From Botryosphaeria dothidea (taxonomy: Eukaryota > Ascomycota > Dothideomycetes > Botryosphaeriales > Botryosphaeriaceae): DNA of 64,000 bases. Both the position numbers and the translations under genes were made by a program. The stretch spans positions 2,666,001 through 2,730,000 of the forward strand of contig WWBZ02000033.1 in NCBI GenBank assembly GCA_011503125.2, read 5' to 3'. Shown here one piece after another: positions 22,237 to 32,899 of this stretch (the first letter of the stretch is position 1; each line of letters starts with the position of its first letter). A model generated the notes under the pieces. That model ran no database searches and was not told the origin of the DNA. It saw nothing but the letters and a program-made list of their open reading frames with translations.

Positions 22237-22730
22237 TTGCAAGAGATCTTCCGTGGCGCCTGTACCTCCCCTTCCTACCCCGCCTCCTACTATCCGTCTC
22301 AATTCAGAGGCGTTTTCAACACTACTTTCACACCGCTTTACCCTTGCCCCCAGAATACGAACGTCTCCGCTTCTTCATGCGTCTTCCCAGTGTTACTGAA
22401 TACGGCTCAAACAACACGGTGGTGCGGCAACAACCCTTATCGCAACTACTGTACCGATAACGGTTGTGAGGAGCTGTTCTCTTACTCATATGGCCGGTTT
22501 CAGCATTTCGCGGGTGCGCAGGGGAGGGAGAAGAAAGTTGGGGTTGAAGAACCCGTGGGGATTGGGTGACGCTGGGGACCGTAATTCTAGTCATGGCGGG
22601 TTACCTTAGGCGTGGTATTGAGGAGGGAAGGAGGGAAGGGGGAGGGAGAACAGTGGGAATTGCCGTAAATGCTGGTGCTGGGTCGGGGTTCGATTTTTTT
22701 TTTTTGGCGTTGACCGCGTTGAAGGTCTGG
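22237..22730 (+). pseudogene. Possible small Cys-containing secreted/membrane protein, interrupted
   Basis: An open frame (22237-22569, no ATG at its head) encodes a non-random segment: PSYPASYYPSQFRGVFNTTF, PLYPCPQNTNVSASSCVFPVLLNTAQTTRWC, NPYRNYCTDNGCEELFSYSYGRFQHF. Five cysteines and NTT/NVS glycosylation sites suggest an extracellular domain. It stops at a TGA at 22567, but the next frame continues as TLGTVILVMAGYLRRGIEEG, a good transmembrane helix with a basic cytosolic stop-transfer end. Together they look like one type-I membrane protein broken by a one- or two-base shift near 22560, or joined by splicing I cannot see. I do not recognise a named family, and no signal-peptide exon was found upstream. 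Could be chance. Confidence 0.3.
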
Positions 22731-23442
22731 GGCGGAGGTGAGCGGGGTGCAGTAGCTACTGCTAGTCGAGCTGGACTAGGTGAGGCTGGCAGTGGAGTTG
22801 AAAGTGCAGGATGGGGGAATGTCGCGGCCTGCGGAGAGAAGGTAGGGATGGGGACGGAGTACTGTCGTGGCTTTCATGAATATGGATCAGTTTACCATTG
22901 CAGTCTTCTTTGTTTTCTACTCAAAGTTACCATTCTGAGTTGCTGTGCACAACCGCAATGGTTTTGTGAAGTCATACATGCAGAATCTGCGAGTATGCTG
23001 GCTATAGTTATCTACATACGGAGCACGGCCTCTTTTTTTGAGAAAAAAAAAGAAAAAGTAAAACACTGCGGCTCGGCGTCTCGAGGAGATTTCTCTGAAA
23101 ATTTCCGCCACCAGTTGTATATCAAGTAAAGACAGATGAACACCTCACGCAGAGACTATCATATAGGAGGTCTCGGTGGTCTCTTCAGCGCTGGATGCAG
23201 TGTTGTCTAGTATAGGAAATTGTCTTTGGTGAAGTCACCTTCTACCCAGGGTTCATGAATTCTCTAACAAAGAACCTATTGGCCTGGTTTATAACAAAGG
23301 ACTGCGGACAGCCAGGTCCCACACAACAATGCATTATGCAAAAACTACAACGACGGAGCTATCTATAATATTTCAGTATCTAATGGGAACAAGCCAGCAG
23401 TGATTAGAGTCAGCATCGAATTGCATCTTAATCCGTTTCAAC
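22731..23442. other. Intergenic
   Basis: G-rich then AT-rich sequence with no supported gene; promoter of the RING gene at the right end. Confidence 0.4.
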
Positions 23443-24261
23443 ATGGACCAAGATATTCTTCCAACGGAGGCTGATTTCAACCGCGACGGATTCATTGATG
23501 TTTGTCCGGAAGACATTCCTGAGAAGCAGATTGACAAGTGCAGTGTCTGTTTGACGACCTACGGCCAACGGGCTGATGACGGGCAACTTGAGCAGCTTGT
23601 CCGTCTGCAGAAGTGTGGCCATATCGTTGGCCGTCAATGCCTCACTGACTGGCTGGTCTCGATCCCCCCTGGACACAAGAAAAGATGTCCGGTCTGCCGC
23701 GCCGAACTTTACGTGCCGGTTCATCAGCAGAGGCCACTGAATGGGCTCGGTGAAGCCGCCAGACAGCTGCACACAGAAATAGACCGGATCCTCTCCCAGG
23801 ATCCATTAGGCTATGTTGTCTTGAACGAGGAAAATAGTCTAGCGATCCGGCAGAGTACAAATATCACCTTTGATGACTCGGTGCTTGCCTTACTCGACTT
23901 CCATCAGCTCAGGGCTATCATTCGCTCCAGAGTAACGTGGCCTGCTGAGCTTGAGGTGACCGAGGGCAACACACGTGGACTGCTTAACGCGTTGACCTCG
24001 ATCAAGGGTTGGATGGCTTTGAATCATCACAGGCAACATAGCTTCAATGCTGCTGAGCACGAGATGATGCTGGAGGCTGCTGGAGGAGTGCATGGGCCTG
24101 CTTTGAATGAGCCTGGTAATGTCGATGACGTCTGGGCTCGGATTCCGGACGGGCGCATCGGCAGACTCACGAAACGCTTGACGCTGATTTTCGTACATAC
24201 CTATCTGGCTTGTGCTCTGGGTAGGCTGCCTTCCCAGTTCCAACTCCTTTCTATTGCTTAA
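23443..24261 (+). CDS. RING-finger domain protein
   Basis: Single exon, 272 aa. Residues about 33-88 form a RING-like zinc finger: CSVC, a long loop, LQKCGHIVGRQCLTDWL, then CPVCRAEL. The usual fifth ligand (Cys or His two residues after the GH) is a Gly, as in the 'CGHxFGxxCLxxWL' RINGs common in filamentous ascomycetes. The rest (about 100-272) is helical with no motif I recognise. RING proteins of this type usually act as E3 ubiquitin ligases, but with an incomplete ligand set this is only a family inference. It stands alone in AT-richer flanks, possibly an accessory, lineage-specific gene. Confidence 0.75.
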   Translation: MDQDILPTEADFNRDGFIDVCPEDIPEKQIDKCSVCLTTYGQRADDGQLEQLVRLQKCGHIVGRQCLTDWLVSIPPGHKKRCPVCRAELYVPVHQQRPLNGLGEAARQLHTEIDRILSQDPLGYVVLNEENSLAIRQSTNITFDDSVLALLDFHQLRAIIRSRVTWPAELEVTEGNTRGLLNALTSIKGWMALNHHRQHSFNAAEHEMMLEAAGGVHGPALNEPGNVDDVWARIPDGRIGRLTKRLTLIFVHTYLACALGRLPSQFQLLSIA

Positions 24262-26599
24262 GCACTTTCCGTTGCTTCCGGCGTCCAGGAGTGGGTTGAA
24301 TAGACTGAATATGGTATCCGTCCTGGGATTATTGAGTCATATAGACGAGAAAAAAGAGATTATTTATTGGAAAAGAAGTGGAGTATGACTGTGATACTAT
24401 TGTGAAGGGAAATTGAAGAAAATTGCTACCGTCTGTTCATAGAGAACTTGAGACCCCAACGTGAAGGGGTCTTTTAAACTTGTGTAGTGCGTTCAGTTCC
24501 GAATGACTCCGGAGGGTTCAGGATCATCCTCGTACCTCGATTACTGATGCACAATTTTTCGATGTGAAGACAGATCGTATCCCTACCGTACCAGGATAAA
24601 GAAATTTTGAGCTTCAACTTATCGTAACGTCAGAAAGAGAATCTCTGGATGTACACTTTCTGAATTTCGAATCTAACCAACTTTCCACAATGAATGGTGC
24701 GGAGAGAATCATGCCGTAACAGTGGGGGCGAATTGTCATCTTTTCGCGCGACAGAAGATGTACCGGATAAGTGCAAGCCGAAGAGTCTGCTTTTCCTTAA
24801 GCGGGAGAGCATGAAGTCGGATTCATTCATATTGCAACGCACAATACTATGGGGAGTTTAAGCAGTTGACTGGATGTGAATGGGCTAGACTGTCCTAAAC
24901 GCTTGCATCCGGACAAGTGCTTCGACTCCCATGCACAGAAGGGCATGTTGCAATACCATCGAAATCGACCCCGTATGTCTACCATGACCCACACCAGGAG
25001 GCATGTGATCAGTTTGACGCTGCTGAGAAGGAGACATAATACTTTAGGCCACACTCGGATGCACCGGGTGGGCTTGAAATCGCTAGTGCAGTCTGGTGAA
25101 GAACGTAGATCAGCATTAATGGATTCGTCTCAACAACTCACACTCCACGCACATGTCAAATTCAGCATTCTTAGACGCAGTACCTCACGGTCCTTTCACC
25201 TTGCTAGCACCTATCTTCGGCTTCTTCGACCGCACAGACTTTACGTCGTCGTGACGAGATCAGACGGTGCAGAGCCGGTAAAGCTTGAGAAGGAGCAGGC
25301 GTAACTATAGTACGTGCCGATCACCAGGCTAGGGAGCAACAGGGAGTGAGGGTGGCCAGCTCGAAGGGATAGCGGCAGATTGACAAGCTCGCGGGCCGCC
25401 CACGTATGAGCGCACCACGGCCACGCTTGATGGTGATAGACGTAAGCGGAGCAAGCGGTGAGGGCGAAAGATGCCGTTTGCTTCGCGAAGACTTAGCCCC
25501 TGAACTGTCCGCCATTGTGCTGGCTTTCGGGATTCGGCAAGTGAGCGTCAAACGGGGCTTCGCAGAAAGGTGCCGGGAGTCAGCGGCGCTTGAACATAGA
25601 CGGCGAATGTGCCGGGAAATGGGCAGGTGAAGAGTCATCGTAATGGTCAGAGCACGCTCCCGAGGCGTTCTCGCTCGACTGCCAAGGCTGCGTGAAGCCG
25701 TGCAGCGGCGAGTGAGGCTGTCAGGCAAGGAGTCCGTGTTGCTGGTGGCTCGCGGACTGTGCGCACTGCAGGCGCATCGGCGACGTGGGTTGTGCCAAGG
25801 CGACGCTCGTTATCTCTGGCTGCGCGCAGGGTGCGGAGTCACTGCTCGATTGCGCCATGCATGTTCTGGAGCAGTTGAGAGATGCCGATTGCCGGGACTG
25901 GTGGGCGTGGAACGGATGAGAGTCGCTGGGCTGCGTAGGGTACCATCCTTGGTTCGAGAATTCCTGCTCTTGCCCGACCTGGTGGGTCGTTGGCCCGGAT
26001 TCGCGTCCGCGGCCCTCACGTGATGCGCATAGAGACCGGAATGGCAGCAGCGCAGCAAAGCACGCGACCCGATTCGCCGCCCGGGATGCCGCCACTAGCC
26101 ACAGTGGCGCAAGAGGCTTGGCGTTCGTCAGCGCGCGGCCAGCCTTGAAAGCTAAGGGGGTTGTTGTTGCCAGAACAGGGCGGCGACAAACGGCGCGACG
26201 GCAGCCGCGAGGGCAGCCAGGGCGCTGGCCAAATTCCTCACTACAACTGCGCCGTCTGTCCGTCACTTTTGGTCCGACCCTCATTCTTTTTCGCCGTCGC
26301 TACCAGCCCTCCTCGCATCTTCACAAGCTCGGTCGACGTGCGCAATAGCCCGGCCCTACACAGCCCTCTGAGTGGCCAGTCCACGGATATGCGTAAGTCT
26401 ACCACACCCCAGCACGCCCAGCGGCAACGTGGAGCAAGCCCTCTTGGCCACGCTGCGTCCCCCACGCCTGACGCTTAGCGGCTCGCTCGGAGGCTCCTGG
26501 CGTCTTGTCCCGCCCGCCTTATCGTGCTTATTAGCCCCGGCCTGCCCTTGGCTGTGTTCCTACACTCTTCACTCTTCGCACCCAGCGAACCACACCCCG
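24262..26599. other. Intergenic, 2.3 kb
   Basis: AT-rich until about 25300, then GC-rich with overlapping open frames on both strands (25321-26284) that lack any family and look compositional. The last 350 bases are the pyrimidine-rich promoter and leader of vcx1. Confidence 0.5.
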
Positions 26600-29173
26600 A
26601 TGGGAGATTCCTCTAATCGCTTCCTAGACCGTATAAACTCGTGGGCGAAAGCACATGCCTCGAACCGTCAACCCAGAGACGCCCGCCGGTCTATTCTCCC
26701 TCTGAGCAATCAGCCCAGCAATGGCACTGAGCCGTCCACTGCTTCGACTACTTCCGAGAAGCCCCAGTCTACCCACAACTATCCCCGCCGTGCAAGTGCC
26801 GGTGGCCAGCCTACACACAACAATGTCGCCGACAACACATCCGCGTCGCCCCCTCCGCCTGCCCCGCCTCCCGACAATACCCAGCTTGACGGAGCGGCGT
26901 CTCCCACCCTAGACTCCGGCGAGAAGCCTCCTCTTCCTACTCGTGCAAGGAACGGAATCATCCGCTTCTTTCAACACACCAAAGATGCCCTCTGCTATAG
27001 TTGGGTCAACGTGTTGCTGGTCTTTGTTCCCATAGGAATTGCCAGCAAGCCTGCCAAGATGTCCGATGAGCTCATCTTCTCCATGAACGCCATAGCTATC
27101 ATCCCGCTTGCTGGCCTCTTGAGCCACGCCACAGAGAGTGTTGCAGTGAGGCTTGGAGACACTCTCGGTGCTTTGCTCAACGTCTCCTTCGGCAATGCTG
27201 TTGAGTTGATTTTGTTCATTATCCTGCTTGCCAAGAATGAGATCCGCGTTGTTCAAGCCTCGCTGCTTGGCTCCATCCTGGCGAACTTGCTTCTTATTCT
27301 TGGCATGGCCTTCTTGCTCGGTGGCCTGCGTTTCCAAGAGCAGGTGAGCGATGACGCCAAGCTCGTGATCATGCAGGAAGCTAATGCATGTACTAGGTCT
27401 ACAACAGCACAGTCACGCAGATGAGTGCCTGTTTGCTCAGTTTGGCTGTCATGAGTCTCCTTTTACCTGTAAGTGAACCAATAAGCCATGACAACTGATT
27501 TTTTTTTTGCGAAGGAAACACGAACTGATGAACAATTAGACGGCCTTCCATGCCTCGTTTTCGAGCTACAGCACAGCGGACTACAAGACTCTTCAAGTTA
27601 GCCGTGGCACCAGTGTGATTTTGCTGGTCGTATACGTGCTTTACCTGTTGTTCCAGCTCAAATCTCATGCATACCTTTACGAGAGCACGCCGCAGCATAT
27701 CATCGACGAGGAATCTCATCCAGGTGTCTTGGCCGATATGCTCAACTCTTCTAGCTCTTCGGATTCATCCAGCGATTCGAGCAGCTCAGACACCGATAGC
27801 TCATCTGGATCAAACACGACCGCCAAGAAGATCAAGCGAGCTTTCAGGCAACGCAAGCGCCGCAAGTCTAGCACCAGTTCTACCAAAGAGACTCCCTCGA
27901 CTCCTTCGGCGCCCTCAGCCATGAGTTCTAACTCGGTCGAAAACCACCGGGGTTACTTCGAAAGCCAATCCAACGCCCAGGAGGGTGGTTCATCCAGACG
28001 TGGTTCCGTTCTTGAAGCGATCCTCAGTGGGGACGAAGCTGATACGGACGATTTTGCCTTTCGCCATCCTGGATCTCGAATTCGTGACTTTGAAGCTGGC
28101 TCTTCCACTTCTCCTCCTATCGAAAGGACCAGGAAAAAGAGTAAGAAGAAGCGTAGAAAGCATGCCGATGCCGAGTCTGCTGGAGACCTAAACGAGAAGG
28201 ATGGTGGCCGTAAATCTTCGAAGGCACCTGAAACTGAGAAGGACCCCCGCCGTGTTGGCTTCGTTGATGACCCAGTCTCCATATCTGGCAATGAGGCGGG
28301 CCAAACAATTCCACCAAATTCTGCCAGGCGCCCCTTCAACTTCCGTCAGCTCTCTGCTCGTCCCGCTATTCTTCCCTCCATGCCAGGATTCCTGTCGAAT
28401 AACGTCTTCGTGACTCCACCACCTACATCAGGCCCTGGTGTGGGCGCTGGTCGCGGCCTCCGTCGTACTGCTTCTCTCCCCGACCGTCTTAACAGGAATT
28501 CGAACAATAGGATGTCGAACAACTCAGTGCCCGGCTCCATGCCCCCCTTGGCCGCATACCCTGGACGTGTAAACTCGGAACACGAGCCTGCTGAACCGGC
28601 TGAGAAGCACGAGATGTCCCGCACCTCCGCTATCATGATGTTGCTAATCAGCACGGGCTTGGTTGCTATTTGCGCAGACTTCATGAGTGACGCTATTGAA
28701 CCCCTGGTAGAAACGACCGGCATCAGTCAGGCCTTCATCGGTCTTATCATCCTCCCCATTGTCGGCAACGCCGCAGAGCACGTCACTGCTGTCACCGTCG
28801 CCGCAAAGAACAAGATGGACCTGGCTATTGGCGTTGCCGTCGGCAGCAGTATTCAGATTGCCATATTCGTCACCCCGTTCATCGTCATCCTGGGCTGGAT
28901 CATGGGTAAGGAGATGTCACTCTACTTCAACATATTCGAAACTGTCTCGCTCTTCGTCACGGCTTTCGTTATCAACTTCCTCATCCTGGACGGGCGCAGC
29001 AATTACCTCGAGGGATCCCTACTAATTGCTGCCTATGTTATTATTGCGTAAGTTCCCTAGATCCTGATCAACAAGTGGAGTATTGGTCCTAACTGCTTAA
29101 TAGTGTTGCTTCTTTCTTCTATCCGGATGGCTGCGAGGCCAGTCAGATCGGTGGTTCGGAGGGTTCTTGCTAA
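26600..29173 (+). CDS. vcx1: Vacuolar Ca2+/H+ exchanger (CAX family) with a long Ser/Asp-rich loop
   Basis: Exons 26600..27343, 27397..27468, 27540..29047 and 29104..29173 give 797 aa. All junctions are GT-AG with GCTAATG or CTAACTG branches. The N-terminal about 115 residues are disordered. The first CAX half contains SHATESVAVRLGDTLGALLNVSFGNAVELILFIILL (cation-binding c-1 repeat) and the second GLIILPIVGNAAEHVTAVTVAAKNKMDLAIGVAVGSSIQIAIF (c-2 repeat). Between them lies an about 300-residue hydrophilic loop with SSSSSDSSSDSSSSDTDSSS and Lys/Arg clusters, far longer than the acidic loop of yeast Vcx1 (whole protein about 410 aa). The family drives Ca2+ into the vacuole using the proton gradient. 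The last exon ends CEASQIGGSEGSC. The loop suggests phosphoregulation (inference). Confidence 0.92.
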
Positions 29174-30699
29174 GACACGAACGGAATTGTTTGCTGAAGT
29201 TCACGAAGGTCATGCAATGGGAAGATATTCCCACATATCACAGATTGTTGAATAACACCGCTCTAATTTTTCAGCCTCTGAGCTGCATGCGCGGTGTTGT
29301 ATTTTTGCTCCTTGGCTTCCTTTTCGGCGAGTCACTCCTTATGAATATTATGATCTTTTGGGGTGGTCTTCTTTCACCCCACCTCGATCCAATCTTTTGG
29401 CTCTATTCATACAGTGATTACATGAATGTACTATTGAAAGAACAAGATCTAAGTGTTCTCCCCATATGGTGAGCAGTATGCGTGCGTCTTCTTTTACGCG
29501 CGAGTGGGTGACACAGTTCCTGGCCATGGATACTGTCCGTCCACTAGTGTATAAATGGAAGAGCTCAGTGGTTCTCCAACCGTACATCCTGGGTGGTGCG
29601 GTAGTACGGAAACCGGAAATCCACTTGTCTACGTAGTTTTTAGTCAGGCTCTGCACGGGAAATAAAAATCAGTTCCTCCGCTTGGAGTAGTTCCCACCAA
29701 CATTCATACTTACACTTCAAATTCGAATCACGACCCGTCGAACAGCTTAAACACCGAGAACCGATCAGCGATGACCTGCATACCGATGAAGCATCTAGGG
29801 TCAAGCCACGCGAACACGAACGGACCAAACCACGAATACGCTTCGGTCTCAAAGCAGAGGATGTTATGAGTTTCCTTCCCTCCACTCCACTCCACTCCTG
29901 CCTCTGCTCTCTAAATCTCGCGTGCATCCGTTATACTGGCGACATACCTGTGTATGGCCTTCCAGGAGATGGTCGAGAACGCAGCTGGTCAGGACTGTTG
30001 GACATTAAACTCTGCACGCAGTGTAATATTTGTTTCCCACATGAGGTGTTCACGAGGTCTGCCAGTATCCGTAAACGTGCCCCTAGTTCGAATTATTTCA
30101 ACAAGACGTACAGTATTGACGAGAAGGATTACCAACCAGTGCGTATCCGAATGCTGAATGGCGAACTCGAATCAGCCGCGACCGGACTAGGTATTATCGA
30201 AGCGAATGTTGAACGTCGCGAATTTTCAATCTCCGCAAGACTGGCTATTTGCGTGAAACGGTGGTTCTCACTCGAACACATGTACTTTCATATTTTCGTA
30301 GTTACCACAGATAAAGGTTGGGATTATTCTCCTTTGATTTCTAATGAAAACGAAAACAACTGTACTGCCCTTTTGCACAATTTCCACAGATGTAGAGAGC
30401 AAACACATTCCCCGCGCCTAATACCATGACATCGAAAAACGCACAAAACATAAATATACAGGAAATCATGTACACATGGGTATCTACGATCTACTACTCG
30501 CGTCTTTTTCTAGTTCGCATCTTCGCACTCTATGTTTTTCAACAGGTATCTTCAGTCTGTCGCAAGTGTTCTAATAATCAAAAGAAGTTCTAGTAAGAAG
30601 AGAAGAAAGCTCCTATACAGAAACGCCTTATACAAGAACGCCGTACCACAGAGAACCTTCAATATCGGAACCGTCATTACTTATTTAGGCATCTCACCT
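29174..30699. other. Intergenic, 1.5 kb
   Basis: vcx1 3' flank and AT-richer sequence ending at the convergent dac1 terminator. ORFs here (for example 29866-30429) show no family. Confidence 0.5.
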
Positions 30700-32063
30700 T
30701 TAAGCCGTTTTCACAGCGTTGTAGACGGGTTCGCCAAACTTCCACACCTGGCCAATACGAAGCTTACGTCCGCCGTTTTCGTCAAACTCCTCGTCAAGCA
30801 CAACGAGGTCTGCGTCGGCATCCGGCTGGAGCGAGCCCTTGATGCCCTGAAGGCCGAGCATGCGGGCGGGGGTCTCGGTGACGGCCTTGACGGCCTGGGG
30901 TACGGAGGCGCCGGTCCAGTTGAGGAAGTTGTTGACGCATTCGATGAGGGAGACGGCGCTGCCGGCGATACGGCCGGTCTCCTCCTGAGTGAGGACGGGC
31001 CCGCGCTTGATGATGCGGGAGCCGTTGGTCCACTCGTAGACGCCGTCGGCAAGGCCGGCAAGGGCCATGGCGTCGGTGACGAGGACGAGGCCGTCCGGGT
31101 GCGCGTGCCAGGCGATCTTGACCGTCGTCGAGTGCAGGTGGATGCCGTCGGCGATGAGGCCGAAGAAGGGTTTCTGGGACGAGGGCGCCGCGGTGCCGAG
31201 GAGGCCGAAGATGCCTGGATTGCGATGGTGCAGGGGCCGCATGGCGTTGAAGAGGTGAGTGATCATCTTCGCGCCGGCGTCCATGGCCTCGGTGGCTTCT
31301 TCGAAGGTGGCTTCGGAGTGTCCGATGGATACACCGATGCCGCGAGCCTTCAGCTCGGGGATGCAGGAGAGCGTGCCTGGGAGCTCAGGAGCGAGGGTGA
31401 TCAGCCGGATGGGGCTGTATTCAGGGTGCATGTTCTCAGCTCCGTAACAATCCTCAAGGTCCGCGATGCCGTTCGGAGCGGCGCGGAGAACCGCGAGATT
31501 GTGGATGCCATTCTTTGTGGGGCTCATGAAGGGTCCTTCGCAGTGAGCGCCCAGCGACTCGGATCCGTCTCGCGCATTTCTACGGAGGCCGGAAGGACCA
31601 AGGTATGGTAGTGCCTGGTGGCCTGAATGTCAGCATTCATGCTCTTTGATACTTATGTGACGTGTGGTTTGGCTTATCTGACCTGTTGGTAGACATCGCT
31701 CTTCTGGCTGGTCAGTGTCGGCAAGTAGGAGGTTACGCCGGTGGTGATGAGGCTCTTGTTGACGCGCAGGACGCCCTTGGCATATTGCGAGACATCGTCA
31801 GGTACGACGGAGAAGTCGAAACCGAAGCCACCGTTGAGCTGCACATCGATGAAGCCGGGAGCAACGATACGGCCACCAAGATCGATGATGTGGTCGGGGA
31901 CGAGTTGGTGCTCGTAAAATATTTCTTGGCTGTGCAGGACCTTGCCCGTCACGGAGCTGAACCACAGATCCTCGTAGACGAGCTGGTCGCCTTTGACGAT
32001 ACGGCAATTGGTAAGCTTTGTGATACCGCTGGGCTGACGGACTGGGGAGGTGGCTATCGGCAT
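30700..32063 (-). CDS. dac1: N-acetylglucosamine-6-phosphate deacetylase
   Basis: Minus-strand exons 32063..31683 and 31614..30700 give 431 aa. The splice joins SQKSDVYQQ to [17 protein letters not shown]. It hydrolyses GlcNAc-6-P to glucosamine-6-P and acetate in the cytosol. Visible NagA features: [26 protein letters not shown], the metal ligand Glu in AHCEGPF (about 150-156), [22 protein letters not shown], and the catalytic Asp in LVTDAMAL. The ATG at 32063 is chosen because it is the first in frame and is followed by the expected [19 protein letters not shown] start. The gene faces nag3 across an 836-base shared promoter and is the left end of the GlcNAc cluster. Complete, no lesions. 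Confidence 0.96.
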
Positions 32064-32899
32064 GGTGACAAGGGTGACGAATGGATTATGTTGGCAATGC
32101 AGTGCGGTACAAGGGAGTATTGTTAGGAAGCCAGTAGGCAGAAAGGACTGTCTGAAGGAAATAAAAGAAAAATGAACAAGCGTAGCAAGGAGAAAATGCG
32201 CATGATATGGACGGGCGGGCGCCAGGCAGCGTCGCAGCGACGGACACAACTCCCCAGTGGGACGTCATTGTAGCAGCAGCAGGCCGAAAGGCTTATCGTG
32301 ATAGGGCGACTTCGGCGCCGGAGTCCGGTGGGTGTTCCGTAGCGTAACGTGGTCGAGCAAGTGGACAGGAGAATGCAGCCGGGGGGGGGGGGGTCGGGCG
32401 GCAATGTTGCCGTTGTGGCGGCGGGCAGCGGAGGACGAGGTGGTGGTGGTGGTGGTGGTGGTGAGTAAGTGAGCGGGTAGGCGAAGCGAGCTGGCCAGTG
32501 CTGGTGCTGGTGCCCGCTGCGTGCGCCCCAAGGACAAGGCCGAGGGCCCACGGCGCGGCGCTTCTTCCTGGGGATCGCTGGGCCCTCCCGACACGGCGCC
32601 GCTGGATGTAACCTCGACCCCCATCATCGTCGTCGTCGACTGCCCACGTCCCGCTGCGCGCCAGTTTCATCTGCCCGAGTGCAAGGGATGACTTGCAGCT
32701 CCCGCGCAGGTGTAACATAGACGCTGCCGCCAGCCTGCCAAGGGCGCTACGCCCTAATCCGACCGCGCCGCCTCCGGACGTTGCAGACATGCTCAATACC
32801 ACTTCACGTCACAGCAACTGAACGAGCCCCCGTCTGTCATTCGTCAGCCCACCCAGCGCCTGCTTCTTCTCCGCTCTGCAGCGGGCCGACCGGACCATC
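32064..32899. promoter_or_regulatory. Divergent dac1/nag3 promoter with G-run and (GGT)n
   Basis: 836 bases between the two ATGs. It contains 13 consecutive G at 32381-32393 and about eight GGT units at 32439-32463 on the plus strand, both likely to form unusual structure. No exact Ndt80-type CACAAA core was seen by eye. No supported ORF. Confidence 0.6.

Noticed and set aside
24827..25054. Hydrophobic minus-strand ORF (LCLLLSSVKLITCLLVWVMV)
   Set aside because: Looks like a membrane helix but lies in AT-rich DNA with no codon bias, no flanking exons and no family.
25321..26284. Overlapping GC-rich ORFs on both strands upstream of vcx1
   Set aside because: Arg/Ala/Ser-rich translations in every frame, no family, no splice logic.
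30080..30100. GTTCGAATT resembling a tRNA B box
   Set aside because: No A box at proper distance and no cloverleaf can be drawn around it.
30532..31611. 359-codon plus-strand open frame opposite dac1
   Set aside because: Antisense shadow of dac1 exon 2 caused by GC-biased third positions; no family, and dac1 motifs are unambiguous.
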